The notes beneath the pieces were generated by a model, which had not been told where the DNA came from, made no database searches, and saw nothing but the letters and a program-made list of their open reading frames with translations. Positions 17,099 to 24,392 of a stretch of 34,386 nt of DNA are shown one piece after another. Location: contig CANFBG010000009.1 of assembly GCA_947444785.1 (NCBI GenBank), positions 1 through 34,386 on the forward strand, in the 5' to 3' direction. This DNA comes from Microbacteriaceae bacterium. GTDB lineage: Bacteria > Actinomycetota > Actinomycetes > Actinomycetales > Microbacteriaceae. The first letter of the stretch is position 1. The number at the start of each line of letters is the position of its first letter. The position numbers and the translations under genes were made by a program.

Positions 17099-17251
17099 AC
17101 CCCGAGCCTAGCGATACCGTCCTCAAATCCCTGTCTAGAGGCAGTTTCCTTCGTGGGCCAGAGTTTTCAGAACAACTGATTCCGCATCTTTTCTTTGTCT
17201 TGGCGACGAATTCCCTTGTGATAAGGAAATATCACTGACAGACTCGAAGTT
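17099..17251. promoter_or_regulatory. Divergent intergenic promoter region
   Basis: This 153-base gap separates the minus-strand FHA/kinase cluster from the plus-strand Lrp operon and is visibly more AT-rich than its flanks. It must hold promoters for both directions. On the plus strand TTGTCT (17196-17201 region) lies about 17-18 bases before a TGATAA-like element, a plausible sigma-70-type pair that overlaps the inverted repeat at 17218-17235. No convincing pair was picked out for the minus direction. Confidence 0.45.
17218..17235. promoter_or_regulatory. Perfect inverted repeat, probable Lrp-family operator
   Basis: GTGATA-AGGAAA-TATCAC is a perfect six-base inverted repeat with an AT-rich centre, 16 bases before the ATG of the Lrp/AsnC gene. 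Lrp-family dimers bind short AT-centred palindromes and commonly repress their own genes. Position and symmetry make it a good autoregulatory operator candidate. It overlaps the likely -10 region, which would suit repression. Confidence 0.6.
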
Positions 17252-17719
17252 ATGAATCAGAGACTGAGACCGGTTCAGCTGGACGACACCGCCAAGGCGA
17301 TCATCGAGCAGCTCCAGGATGACGGTCGTCGCTCCTACGCCGACATCGGCAAGGCCGTGGGCCTGAGCGAGGCCGCCGTCAGGCAGCGGGTGCAGAAGCT
17401 CACCGACTCAGGAGTGATGCAGATCGTCGCCGTCACGGATCCTCTGCAGCTCGGGTTCTATCGTCAGGCCATGATCGGCCTCAAGATCTCCGGGGACACG
17501 CGGCTGGTTGCCGATGCCCTCGCCAAGATCTCATCCGTCGACTACGTCGTGCTCACGGCCGGTTCCTTCGACGCGATGGCGGAGGTCGTCTGCGAGAACG
17601 ACGACGACCTCATCGCCCTGCTCAACTCCGAGATAAGAACGATTCCCGGGGTCCTGTCCACCGAGACGTTCGTCTATCTCAAGCTGCGCAAGCAGCTCTA
17701 CAACTGGGGAACCAGATAA
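17252..17719 (+). CDS. Lrp/AsnC family transcriptional regulator
   Basis: A 155-residue regulator of typical length. The N-terminal winged helix-turn-helix occupies about residues 11-60, with the family pattern DGRRSYADIGKAVGLSE followed by a recognition helix around AAVRQRVQKL. The C-terminal RAM domain (about 65-145) binds small effectors, usually amino acids, and drives oligomer formation; its strand motif GSFDAMAEV is present. It lies three bases before the aminotransferase gene on the same strand, so it is cotranscribed with it and probably controls it in response to the amine or amino acid substrate. The inverted repeat 16 bases upstream is the likely target. Confidence 0.94.
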   Translation: MNQRLRPVQLDDTAKAIIEQLQDDGRRSYADIGKAVGLSEAAVRQRVQKLTDSGVMQIVAVTDPLQLGFYRQAMIGLKISGDTRLVADALAKISSVDYVVLTAGSFDAMAEVVCENDDDLIALLNSEIRTIPGVLSTETFVYLKLRKQLYNWGTR

Positions 17720-17722
17720 CCC

Positions 17723-19138
17723 ATGACACTGTCAGAGACATACAACACGCCGTCCACCACCGGACGGACCTATGACGAGGCCGACCTGCAGAAGAAGGCC
17801 CGAGACCACCTCTGGATGCACTTCAGCCGGCAGTCCGTGATGGAGAACGGCGGCGGCGTCCCCATCATCGCCAGAGGCGAGGGCCATCACATCTGGGACA
17901 CGAAGGGCAAGAAGTACTTCGACGCCCTGTCGGGCCTCTTCGTCGTGAACGCAGGCCACGGCCGCCGACGTCTCGCCGAGGTCGCAGCCCGGCAGGCCGA
18001 GGAACTCGCCTTCTTCCCCATCTGGTCCTACGCGCATCCGGCCGCTATCGAGCTTGCCGACCGGCTCGCCGACTACGCCCCGGGAGACCTCAACCGGGTC
18101 TTCTTCTCCACGGGCGGGGGCGAGGCGGTCGAGACCGCATTCAAGCTGGCCAAGCAGTACTTCAAGCTGCAGGGCAAGCCGGGAAAGCACAAGGTCATCT
18201 CCCGGGCCGTCGCCTACCACGGCACCCCGCAGGGTGCCCTGGCCATCACCGGCATCCCCGCCATGAAGGCGATGTTCGAGCCGCTCACCCCGGGCGGGTT
18301 CCGCGTGCCGAACACCAACTTCTATCGCGCGCCGGAACACGGCGACGACCTCGAGGCCTTCGGGGTCTGGGCGGCGGACCGCATCGAGGAGATGATTCAG
18401 TTCGAGGGACCCGAAACCGTCGCAGCGGTCTTTCTCGAGCCCGTTCAGAACTCGGGCGGCTGTTTCCCCCCGCCGCCCGGCTACTTCACGCGGGTGCGGG
18501 AGATCTGCGACCGCTACGACGTGCTGCTGGTCAGCGACGAGGTGATCTGCGCGTTCGGTCGCATCGGTGAGATGTTCGCCTGCAACGCCTACGGGTTCGT
18601 GCCGGACATGATCACGTGCGCGAAGGGAATGACCAGCGGCTACTCCCCCATCGGCGCCACCATCATCTCCGACAGGGTCTACGAGCCCTTCAAGCACGGC
18701 CAGACCTACTTCGCCCACGGCTACACGTTTGCCGGACACCCGGTCTCGGCCGCGGTCGCGCTGGCCAACCTCGACATCTTCGAGGAGGAGAGGCTGAACG
18801 AGAACGTGCGGGCGAACTCACCGCTCTTCCGCCAGACGCTCGAGAAGTTGAAGGACCTGCCGATCGTCGGCGATGTTCGTGGCGACGGCTACTTCTTCGG
18901 CATCGAGCTCGTGAAAGACAAGGTCACCAAGGAGACCTTCGACGACGATGAGAGCGAGCGGCTGCTGCGCGGGTTCCTATCCAAAGCACTCTTCGATGCG
19001 GGCCTCTACTGCCGGGCGGATGACCGGGGAGACCCCGTTATCCAGCTGGCGCCGCCACTGACCGTCGGCGCCGCCGAGTTCACCGAGATCGAGGAGATCC
19101 TGCGCAGCGTTCTGACCGAGGCATGGACACGTCTCTAG
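17723..19138 (+). CDS. Class III (omega) aminotransferase, PLP-dependent
   Basis: A 471-residue enzyme of the fold-type I, class III aminotransferases, which move an amino group from an omega-amino acid or diamine to pyruvate or 2-oxoglutarate. Lys301 (CAKGMTSGYSP) should form the PLP Schiff base. Asp272 (LVSDEVICAFGR) should contact the pyridine nitrogen. FSTGGGEAVETA carries the phosphate-binding turn and EPVQNSGG follows. Length and N-terminal sequence resemble beta-alanine-, putrescine- or omega-amino-acid-pyruvate transaminases more than ornithine or acetylornithine enzymes. The exact substrate cannot be read from sequence. It lies between an Lrp regulator and a PuuB/DadA-like oxidase, which supports amine catabolism. 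The stop overlaps the oxidase gene by 16 bases. Confidence 0.92.
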   Translation: MTLSETYNTPSTTGRTYDEADLQKKARDHLWMHFSRQSVMENGGGVPIIARGEGHHIWDTKGKKYFDALSGLFVVNAGHGRRRLAEVAARQAEELAFFPIWSYAHPAAIELADRLADYAPGDLNRVFFSTGGGEAVETAFKLAKQYFKLQGKPGKHKVISRAVAYHGTPQGALAITGIPAMKAMFEPLTPGGFRVPNTNFYRAPEHGDDLEAFGVWAADRIEEMIQFEGPETVAAVFLEPVQNSGGCFPPPPGYFTRVREICDRYDVLLVSDEVICAFGRIGEMFACNAYGFVPDMITCAKGMTSGYSPIGATIISDRVYEPFKHGQTYFAHGYTFAGHPVSAAVALANLDIFEEERLNENVRANSPLFRQTLEKLKDLPIVGDVRGDGYFFGIELVKDKVTKETFDDDESERLLRGFLSKALFDAGLYCRADDRGDPVIQLAPPLTVGAAEFTEIEEILRSVLTEAWTRL

Positions 19139-20535
19139 GCCCGCCCGTCAGCTTCTGGTTCGACGGCCTGCCGGATCCCGAGAATCCCGCGCGGTCCTCG
19201 GCCGAGCCGCGGGCCGCCCTGGATGTCTGCATCATTGGCGGCGGACTCACGGGGCTCTGGACCGCCTACTATCTCGCCAAGGCGGATCCGAGCCTCGAGA
19301 TTGCCGTGCTCGAGAAACATCACGTGGGATTCGGCGCCTCAGGGCGAAACGGCGGCTGGTGCTCGGCGCTCTTCCCTCGCTCGGCGACCTCCCTCGAACG
19401 CCAACACGGCTTCGATGCGGCCGTCAGGATGCGCAGGGCGATGATCGAGACCGTCGGCGAGGTCGGGCGGGTCACCGCGCTGGAGGGCATCGACTGCGAC
19501 TTCGCCCAGGGCGGCACCATCGCCTTCGCCCGAACCCCGACGCAGCTCTCTGCCGCCCGGAGCGAGGTCGAGGAGGCACGACGCTTCGGCGTCGATGCGG
19601 TGGAGCTCTGGGAGTCGCCCGGCCCACACGATGCGGCAATTCACGGTGTCGCCGGGGCGATCGGAGCCAGCTTTGATCCGGCCTGCGCGCGACTCCAGCC
19701 GGCCAAGCTCGTCTCGGGCCTGGCCGAAGTGGTCGAGTCGCTGGGTGTTCGTATCCATGAACGGACGGAGGTTCTCAACTGGGGGCCGCGACGGGTGACC
19801 TACCGCAGTCACAGCCCCGGAGAGACCGCCCGCACCGCGACTCTCACCGCGGCAACCGTGGTGGTTGCGACCGAGGGATACGGGGCACAGCTTCCGGGGG
19901 TGGGCAGGCGCATCCTGCCCCTGTACTCCCTGATGATCGCGACCGAGCCGCTGCCCGAGGAGTTCTGGGACAGCGCCGGCATCTCGCACGGGCAGACATT
20001 CACGGACTATCGGCACCTTCTGATCTACGGCCAGCGCACCGCCGACAACCGGATCGCCTTCGGCGGCCGCGGTGCCAGATATCACTGGGGATCGAGCATT
20101 CGGCCGGAGTACGACCACGTCGAACGGGTCTTTCATCACCTGCGCCGGTGCCTGAGCGACCTGCTGCCCGCGTCGGCCGAGGCAGAGATCACCCACCGGT
20201 GGGGCGGGCCCATCGGTGTCGCCCGCGATTGGCATGCCAGCGCAAGCTTCAATCCGGCGACCGGGATCGCGTTCGCCGGAGGGTACGTCGGCGATGGCCT
20301 GAGCACGACGAATCTTGCAGGCCGCACACTTTCGCACCTGATCACCGGTCACCAGAGCCCCCTGACCGAACTGCCCTGGGTGAATCACGCGTCACCTCGC
20401 TGGGAACCTGAGCCGCTGCGCTTCCTCGGGGCCAACACGGGCCTGATGGGCATGGCCCTTGCCGACACCGAGGAGCGCCTCACCCGGCGCGAATCCGTTG
20501 TGGCCAAGATGCTCGGACCCCTCGTCGGGCACTGA
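19123..20535 (+). CDS. DadA/PuuB-like FAD-dependent oxidoreductase
   Basis: A 470-residue flavoenzyme of the DAO family (glycine/D-amino acid oxidase, sarcosine oxidase, gamma-glutamylputrescine oxidase). The dinucleotide-binding fold starts at residue 34, with IIGGGLTG (37-44) and the ribose-binding acidic residue E64. GASGRNGGW (71-79) is the second flavin motif typical of this group and is close to PuuB-type enzymes. The C-terminal GYVGDGLSTTNLAGR closes the FAD site. It should oxidise a C-N bond of an amine or amino acid. The ATG lies inside the aminotransferase gene (16-base overlap), so translation is coupled. No aldehyde dehydrogenase gene follows, so the pathway is incomplete here. 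The true substrate is unknown. Confidence 0.9.
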   Translation: MDTSLGPPVSFWFDGLPDPENPARSSAEPRAALDVCIIGGGLTGLWTAYYLAKADPSLEIAVLEKHHVGFGASGRNGGWCSALFPRSATSLERQHGFDAAVRMRRAMIETVGEVGRVTALEGIDCDFAQGGTIAFARTPTQLSAARSEVEEARRFGVDAVELWESPGPHDAAIHGVAGAIGASFDPACARLQPAKLVSGLAEVVESLGVRIHERTEVLNWGPRRVTYRSHSPGETARTATLTAATVVVATEGYGAQLPGVGRRILPLYSLMIATEPLPEEFWDSAGISHGQTFTDYRHLLIYGQRTADNRIAFGGRGARYHWGSSIRPEYDHVERVFHHLRRCLSDLLPASAEAEITHRWGGPIGVARDWHASASFNPATGIAFAGGYVGDGLSTTNLAGRTLSHLITGHQSPLTELPWVNHASPRWEPEPLRFLGANTGLMGMALADTEERLTRRESVVAKMLGPLVGH

Positions 20536-20576
20536 GCTTCACTGTCCAGGCCGTCCTGACTGCCACCTCCCCCGAT

Positions 20577-21686
20577 TCAGAGGGGAGCCCTGCCGACCCA
20601 GTCCGGCACCCGTCCGGTGTTGATCAGCGTTCTGAACAGTCGGGCAAGCTCATATCCCGGGCCGATCGCCAAGGCCGAATCGAGGTAGCCGCCTGCCGCT
20701 GTCCCGCTTCCCCTGGCCCACTCCAGCCAGGCCAGCATCGTCAGTGGCGCCAGGCGCCAGGGCTCGGGGCTGTGCCCGGCCAGGTGTCGCAGCAGCCGAA
20801 TCCCGCATTCGAGTCGAAGGCCGCTCGGGGCCTTCAGGCCGTCTCCCACGAAGGTGGCGAGGATCGAATCGTCGCCGATGCTCCCGCCGCTGTTCAAGAG
20901 CTCAGTATCCCGCGCCGCGGATCGGCCGCCGGCAGGACCCCACGCGAGTTCCATCAGGACGCAGTCACGAATGCCCTTGTCCCGGAGGCTGAAAAGAAGA
21001 GGAGCCATCTGCTCCGGAGTGAGCTCTGTCGGAAGCCCCTCGAGCGCGTCACGCCAGAGCGGAAGCGTGCGGGCGGCGTCGCCCAACCGATCACGACGAT
21101 TCTGGCTGGCCGTGATCGGACGACAGGCCTCGAGAACGAGCGCGCGGTCCGCGGCGGAGCCGAGAACGAGCACCCCCCGGCTACGCCCGAGCTCCATCCC
21201 CTCGTCGCCACAGGGCTCGAACAGGCCCTTCTCCCTCAGCTGTTTCTCCATGGTTCCCCCGGCCAGGGAGGCCAGTGTCCCCTGCTCCGAATCCAGGGCG
21301 GACGCCCACCGCTCGTCTCCGACGATGAGAGCGTCGAGGATATCGAGGCCGGCGGAAGACATTCGCTTCACGATTCGATCGGTCAAGGCGGCACGGGGCG
21401 GACGCCCCTCTCCGCCTGTGCGCGTTGCGCGCGGCTCATTCGTGTAGATGACGATGAGAACGGCGTCGACCCCCGGCACCCTGCTGATGAGTCTCATCAG
21501 GGCGTCGGCCACGAGGCGGTGGGACGCATCGGTATCGAGTTCGGGAAGGTCGATTCGCAGCGACGCCGCCGTCTGCCTGGTGTGAAAAGTCTGAATGAGA
21601 ATGCTGTTCTCTGGCGTGTAACCCAGAAACCGAGGAAGGGCGAGAAGGAAATCGGCCGGTCTGGCGGCCTTGATCACTGTTTTCAT
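20577..21686 (-). CDS. DUF4192 family protein
   Basis: A 369-residue actinobacterial protein of unknown function. The start at ATG 21686 gives an N-terminus (MKTVIKAARPADFLLALPRF) that fits the DUF4192 pattern of an A/G-P-x-D-F-L-x-x-x-P opening followed by LGYTPENSILI. A longer frame upstream adds 55 residues of Cys/Arg/Pro-rich sequence unlike the family and runs into the divergent glycosylase gene. The protein appears soluble, with no membrane segments. C-terminal features include TMLAWLEWARGSGTAAGGYLD, followed by an Ala-rich helix, the usual end of this family. It is monocistronic and diverges from the DNA glycosylase gene. No function is claimed. Confidence 0.85.
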   Translation of the reverse strand: MKTVIKAARPADFLLALPRFLGYTPENSILIQTFHTRQTAASLRIDLPELDTDASHRLVADALMRLISRVPGVDAVLIVIYTNEPRATRTGGEGRPPRAALTDRIVKRMSSAGLDILDALIVGDERWASALDSEQGTLASLAGGTMEKQLREKGLFEPCGDEGMELGRSRGVLVLGSAADRALVLEACRPITASQNRRDRLGDAARTLPLWRDALEGLPTELTPEQMAPLLFSLRDKGIRDCVLMELAWGPAGGRSAARDTELLNSGGSIGDDSILATFVGDGLKAPSGLRLECGIRLLRHLAGHSPEPWRLAPLTMLAWLEWARGSGTAAGGYLDSALAIGPGYELARLFRTLINTGRVPDWVGRAPL

Positions 21687-21844
21687 GGGACCAGCGTCGT
21701 CGCGACCAGGGCATCGGGTCGAGGCGAGCCCGGTGATCTGGGGAGAACCTCGGCGCGTCGGGCACTGTGGAGGGAATAGACACTCTCGGCAAGCCGCTGT
21801 GCAGGAACTCCTGCCCAGCCCTCCAGCTGGCCTAGGGTCGAGGC

Positions 21845-22444
21845 ATGACAACGATCCCAGGAGAGACCGAGGGCATCCATCGATGCCCGTGGGTTGGCAC
21901 CGACCCCGAATATCGGCGGTATCACGACGAGGAATGGGGCCGGCCGCTGCACGGTGACCGGGCGATGTTCGAGAAGATCGCCCTGGAGGGATTCCAGGCC
22001 GGCCTCAGCTGGATCACCATCCTGAAGAAGCGCGACGCCTTCCGGGAGCTCTTTCAGGGCTTCGACATCGACACCGTCGCCGGGTACGACGACGGCGACG
22101 TCGAACTCCTGATGGCCGACACCCGCATCATCCGCAACCGCCCGAAGATAGAGGCAGCAGTCTCCAACGCGCGCATCGTTCAGAAGCTGATCGCCGATTA
22201 CTCGCCGGGCGCATTGGACGCCCTCGTCTGGAGCTTTGCCCCCGAAACACCGGCGACACGGCCGCAGACCGCCGAAGACATCCCGGCCACAACGGCCGAA
22301 TCAGTTGCGCTGAGCAAGGCCCTGAAGAAGCTGGGCCTCAAATTCGTCGGCCCCACAACCATGTACGCCCTCATGCAATCAGCCGGCATGGTCGATGACC
22401 ACGTCAGCGACTGCTTCCGGGCGCAGCACGCCCTCAGTCGCTGA
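21845..22444 (+). CDS. tag: DNA-3-methyladenine glycosylase I
   Basis: A 199-residue base-excision repair enzyme that removes 3-methyladenine from alkylated DNA. The helix-hairpin-helix glycosylase fold is indicated by LEGFQAGLSWITILKKR (residues 47-63), with the expected acidic residue E48 and W56 in the base pocket. The zinc-site ligands of the Tag family are all present: C14 (RCPW), H27 (YHDEEWG), H186 and C190 (DHVSDC). Length is normal. It is transcribed away from the DUF4192 gene across a 158-base gap. It ends inside the opposite-strand ABC gene, overlapping by 11 bases. Confidence 0.96.
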   Translation: MTTIPGETEGIHRCPWVGTDPEYRRYHDEEWGRPLHGDRAMFEKIALEGFQAGLSWITILKKRDAFRELFQGFDIDTVAGYDDGDVELLMADTRIIRNRPKIEAAVSNARIVQKLIADYSPGALDALVWSFAPETPATRPQTAEDIPATTAESVALSKALKKLGLKFVGPTTMYALMQSAGMVDDHVSDCFRAQHALSR

Positions 22445-24392
22445 GGGCCGCCGCAAACTGCGCGTTGTACAGGGTGAAGTACGCCCCGCGCGCGGCGAGC
22501 AGCGCCTCATGGGTGCCCTGCTCCACGATGCGGCCCGACTCCATCACCAGGATGACGTCGGCGTCCTTGATCGTCGAGAGGCGATGCGCGATCACAAAGC
22601 TCGTGCGGTCTCTACGCAGCGCCGACATCGCGCGCTGCACGAGCACCTCTGTTCGGGTGTCGACGGAGCTTGTCGCCTCATCCAGAATCAGGACGCTCGG
22701 CTGGGCCAGGAACGCGCGCGCGATCGTGATGAGCTGCTTCTCGCCCGCACTGACGTTGGCGGCCTCGTCTTCCAGCACGGTGTCATAGCCCTCGGGCAGC
22801 GAGTGCACGAATCGATCCACGTACGTGGCCTGGGCTGCGGCGAGAATCTGTTCCTCGCTCGCACCGGGTCGGCCATAGGCGATGTTCTCGCGGATCGTTC
22901 CCCCGAACAGCCACGTGTCCTGCAGGACCATCCCCGTGCGGCGTCGGAGGTCATTCCTGCTCATCTGGGCGATGTCAACGCCGTCCATCGTAATTCGGCC
23001 CGCGTCCAGCTCGTAGAACCGCATGATCAGGTTGACCAGGGTGGTCTTTCCCGCCCCGGTCGGCCCGACGATGGCGACCGTCTGGCCCGGCTCGGCCACG
23101 AGGTCGAGGTTCTCGATCAGCGGGGAGTCGGCCTTGTATCGGAAGGACACCCCCTCGAAGGCGAGTCGGCCGTTCGTCTGGGTCGGCGTCTTCGTGGGCG
23201 TCGCATCCGCGCTCTGCTCGGTCGCGTCGAGGAGTGTGAAGACCCGTTCGGCCGAGGCCACGCCCGACTGCAGGAGATTCGCCATCGAGCCGAGCTGGGT
23301 CAACGGCTGGGTGAACTGGCGTGAGTACTGGATGAAGGCCTGGACCCCGCCGAGACTGAGGCTGCCGGATGCGACCATGAGCCCGCCGACGACGGCGATC
23401 GCCACGTAGACGAGGTTTCCGACGAACATCATGGCCGGCATGATGATGCCCGAGATGAACTGGGCACCGAAGCTGGCCTTGAAGAGCTCCTCGTTCTTCG
23501 CCGCGAAGACCGCCTTGATCTCGGGCTGGCGACCGAAGACCTTCACCAGGGCGTGACCCGAATAGCTCTCCTCGATGCGTGCGTTCAGGGTTCCCGTATG
23601 CGCCCACTGCTGAACGAACAACTTCTGCGACCGCTTGGCGATGACCGTGGTGATCACCAGGGTCAGCGGGATCGTCACGAGCGCGATGAGGGCCAGGAGC
23701 GGCGAGATGACGAACATCATCGTCACCACTCCGATAACGGTGAGCAGGGAGGTCAGGATCTGGCTGAGGGTCTGCTGGAGGCTGGTCGAGACGTTGTCGA
23801 TGTCATTGGTCACCCGGCTGAGCAGCTCGCCCCGCGGCATCGTGTCGAAGTAGCTCAGGGGCAGCCGGTGGATCTTGGCCTCGACCTCCTCGCGAAGGGT
23901 GTAGACCGTTCGCTGCACGACGCCGTTCAAGACGAAGGACTGGAGCCAGCCGAAGAGCGACGAGAAGACGTACAGCGCGAGCACGAGCATCAGGATGCGG
24001 CCGAGCAGGGCGAAGTCGATTCCCGTTCCGGGAACGAACGTCATGCCGCTGAGCAGGTCGGCCTGCTGGGTCTGGCCCGCGGCTCGGAGGCCCGCGATGA
24101 ACTGATCCTCGGTCGCGCCCGCCGGCAGGGACTGGCCGACGACGCCGCCGAAGATGACGTTGGTGGCCTCACCGAGGATCCGGGGGCCGACGACGCTGAG
24201 CGTGACGCTGATGACGGCAAGTGCCGTCGTGACGACGATCCACAGGCGCTCGGGCTTCAGCCTTCCGGCCAGTCGCTTGGCCGAGGGCCCGAAGTTCATC
24301 GACTTCTCGACCGGCATGCCCATGCCGCCCATCGGCCCGCCGCCGCCGGGACCCCGCATGGGGCCGCCGCCGGGACGTCCCTGCCCGCTCAT
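22434..24392 (-). CDS. ABC exporter half-transporter, catalytic-site subunit (heterodimeric type)
   Basis: A 652-residue chain with an N-terminal membrane domain (six helices, about residues 48-345) fused to an ATPase domain (about 408-650). It has Walker A GPTGAGKT (443-450, K449), Walker B with the catalytic Glu (D571-E572) and switch His603. Its signature motif is altered to VSAGE (547-551) instead of LSGGQ. Together with its partner this gives one working and one degenerate ATP site, as in TM287/288- or BmrCD-like exporters. The first 26 residues form an unusual Gly/Pro/Met-rich cytosolic tail. ATG overlaps the partner's stop as ATGA. The exported substrate is unknown; drugs, lipids and peptides are all possible. 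Confidence 0.93.
   Translation of the reverse strand: MSGQGRPGGGPMRGPGGGGPMGGMGMPVEKSMNFGPSAKRLAGRLKPERLWIVVTTALAVISVTLSVVGPRILGEATNVIFGGVVGQSLPAGATEDQFIAGLRAAGQTQQADLLSGMTFVPGTGIDFALLGRILMLVLALYVFSSLFGWLQSFVLNGVVQRTVYTLREEVEAKIHRLPLSYFDTMPRGELLSRVTNDIDNVSTSLQQTLSQILTSLLTVIGVVTMMFVISPLLALIALVTIPLTLVITTVIAKRSQKLFVQQWAHTGTLNARIEESYSGHALVKVFGRQPEIKAVFAAKNEELFKASFGAQFISGIIMPAMMFVGNLVYVAIAVVGGLMVASGSLSLGGVQAFIQYSRQFTQPLTQLGSMANLLQSGVASAERVFTLLDATEQSADATPTKTPTQTNGRLAFEGVSFRYKADSPLIENLDLVAEPGQTVAIVGPTGAGKTTLVNLIMRFYELDAGRITMDGVDIAQMSRNDLRRRTGMVLQDTWLFGGTIRENIAYGRPGASEEQILAAAQATYVDRFVHSLPEGYDTVLEDEAANVSAGEKQLITIARAFLAQPSVLILDEATSSVDTRTEVLVQRAMSALRRDRTSFVIAHRLSTIKDADVILVMESGRIVEQGTHEALLAARGAYFTLYNAQFAAALSD

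Noticed and set aside
21687-21851. A 55-residue longer start for the DUF4192 protein
   Set aside because: The extra part is not family-like and overlaps the divergent glycosylase start; ATG 21686 gives the expected N-terminus.
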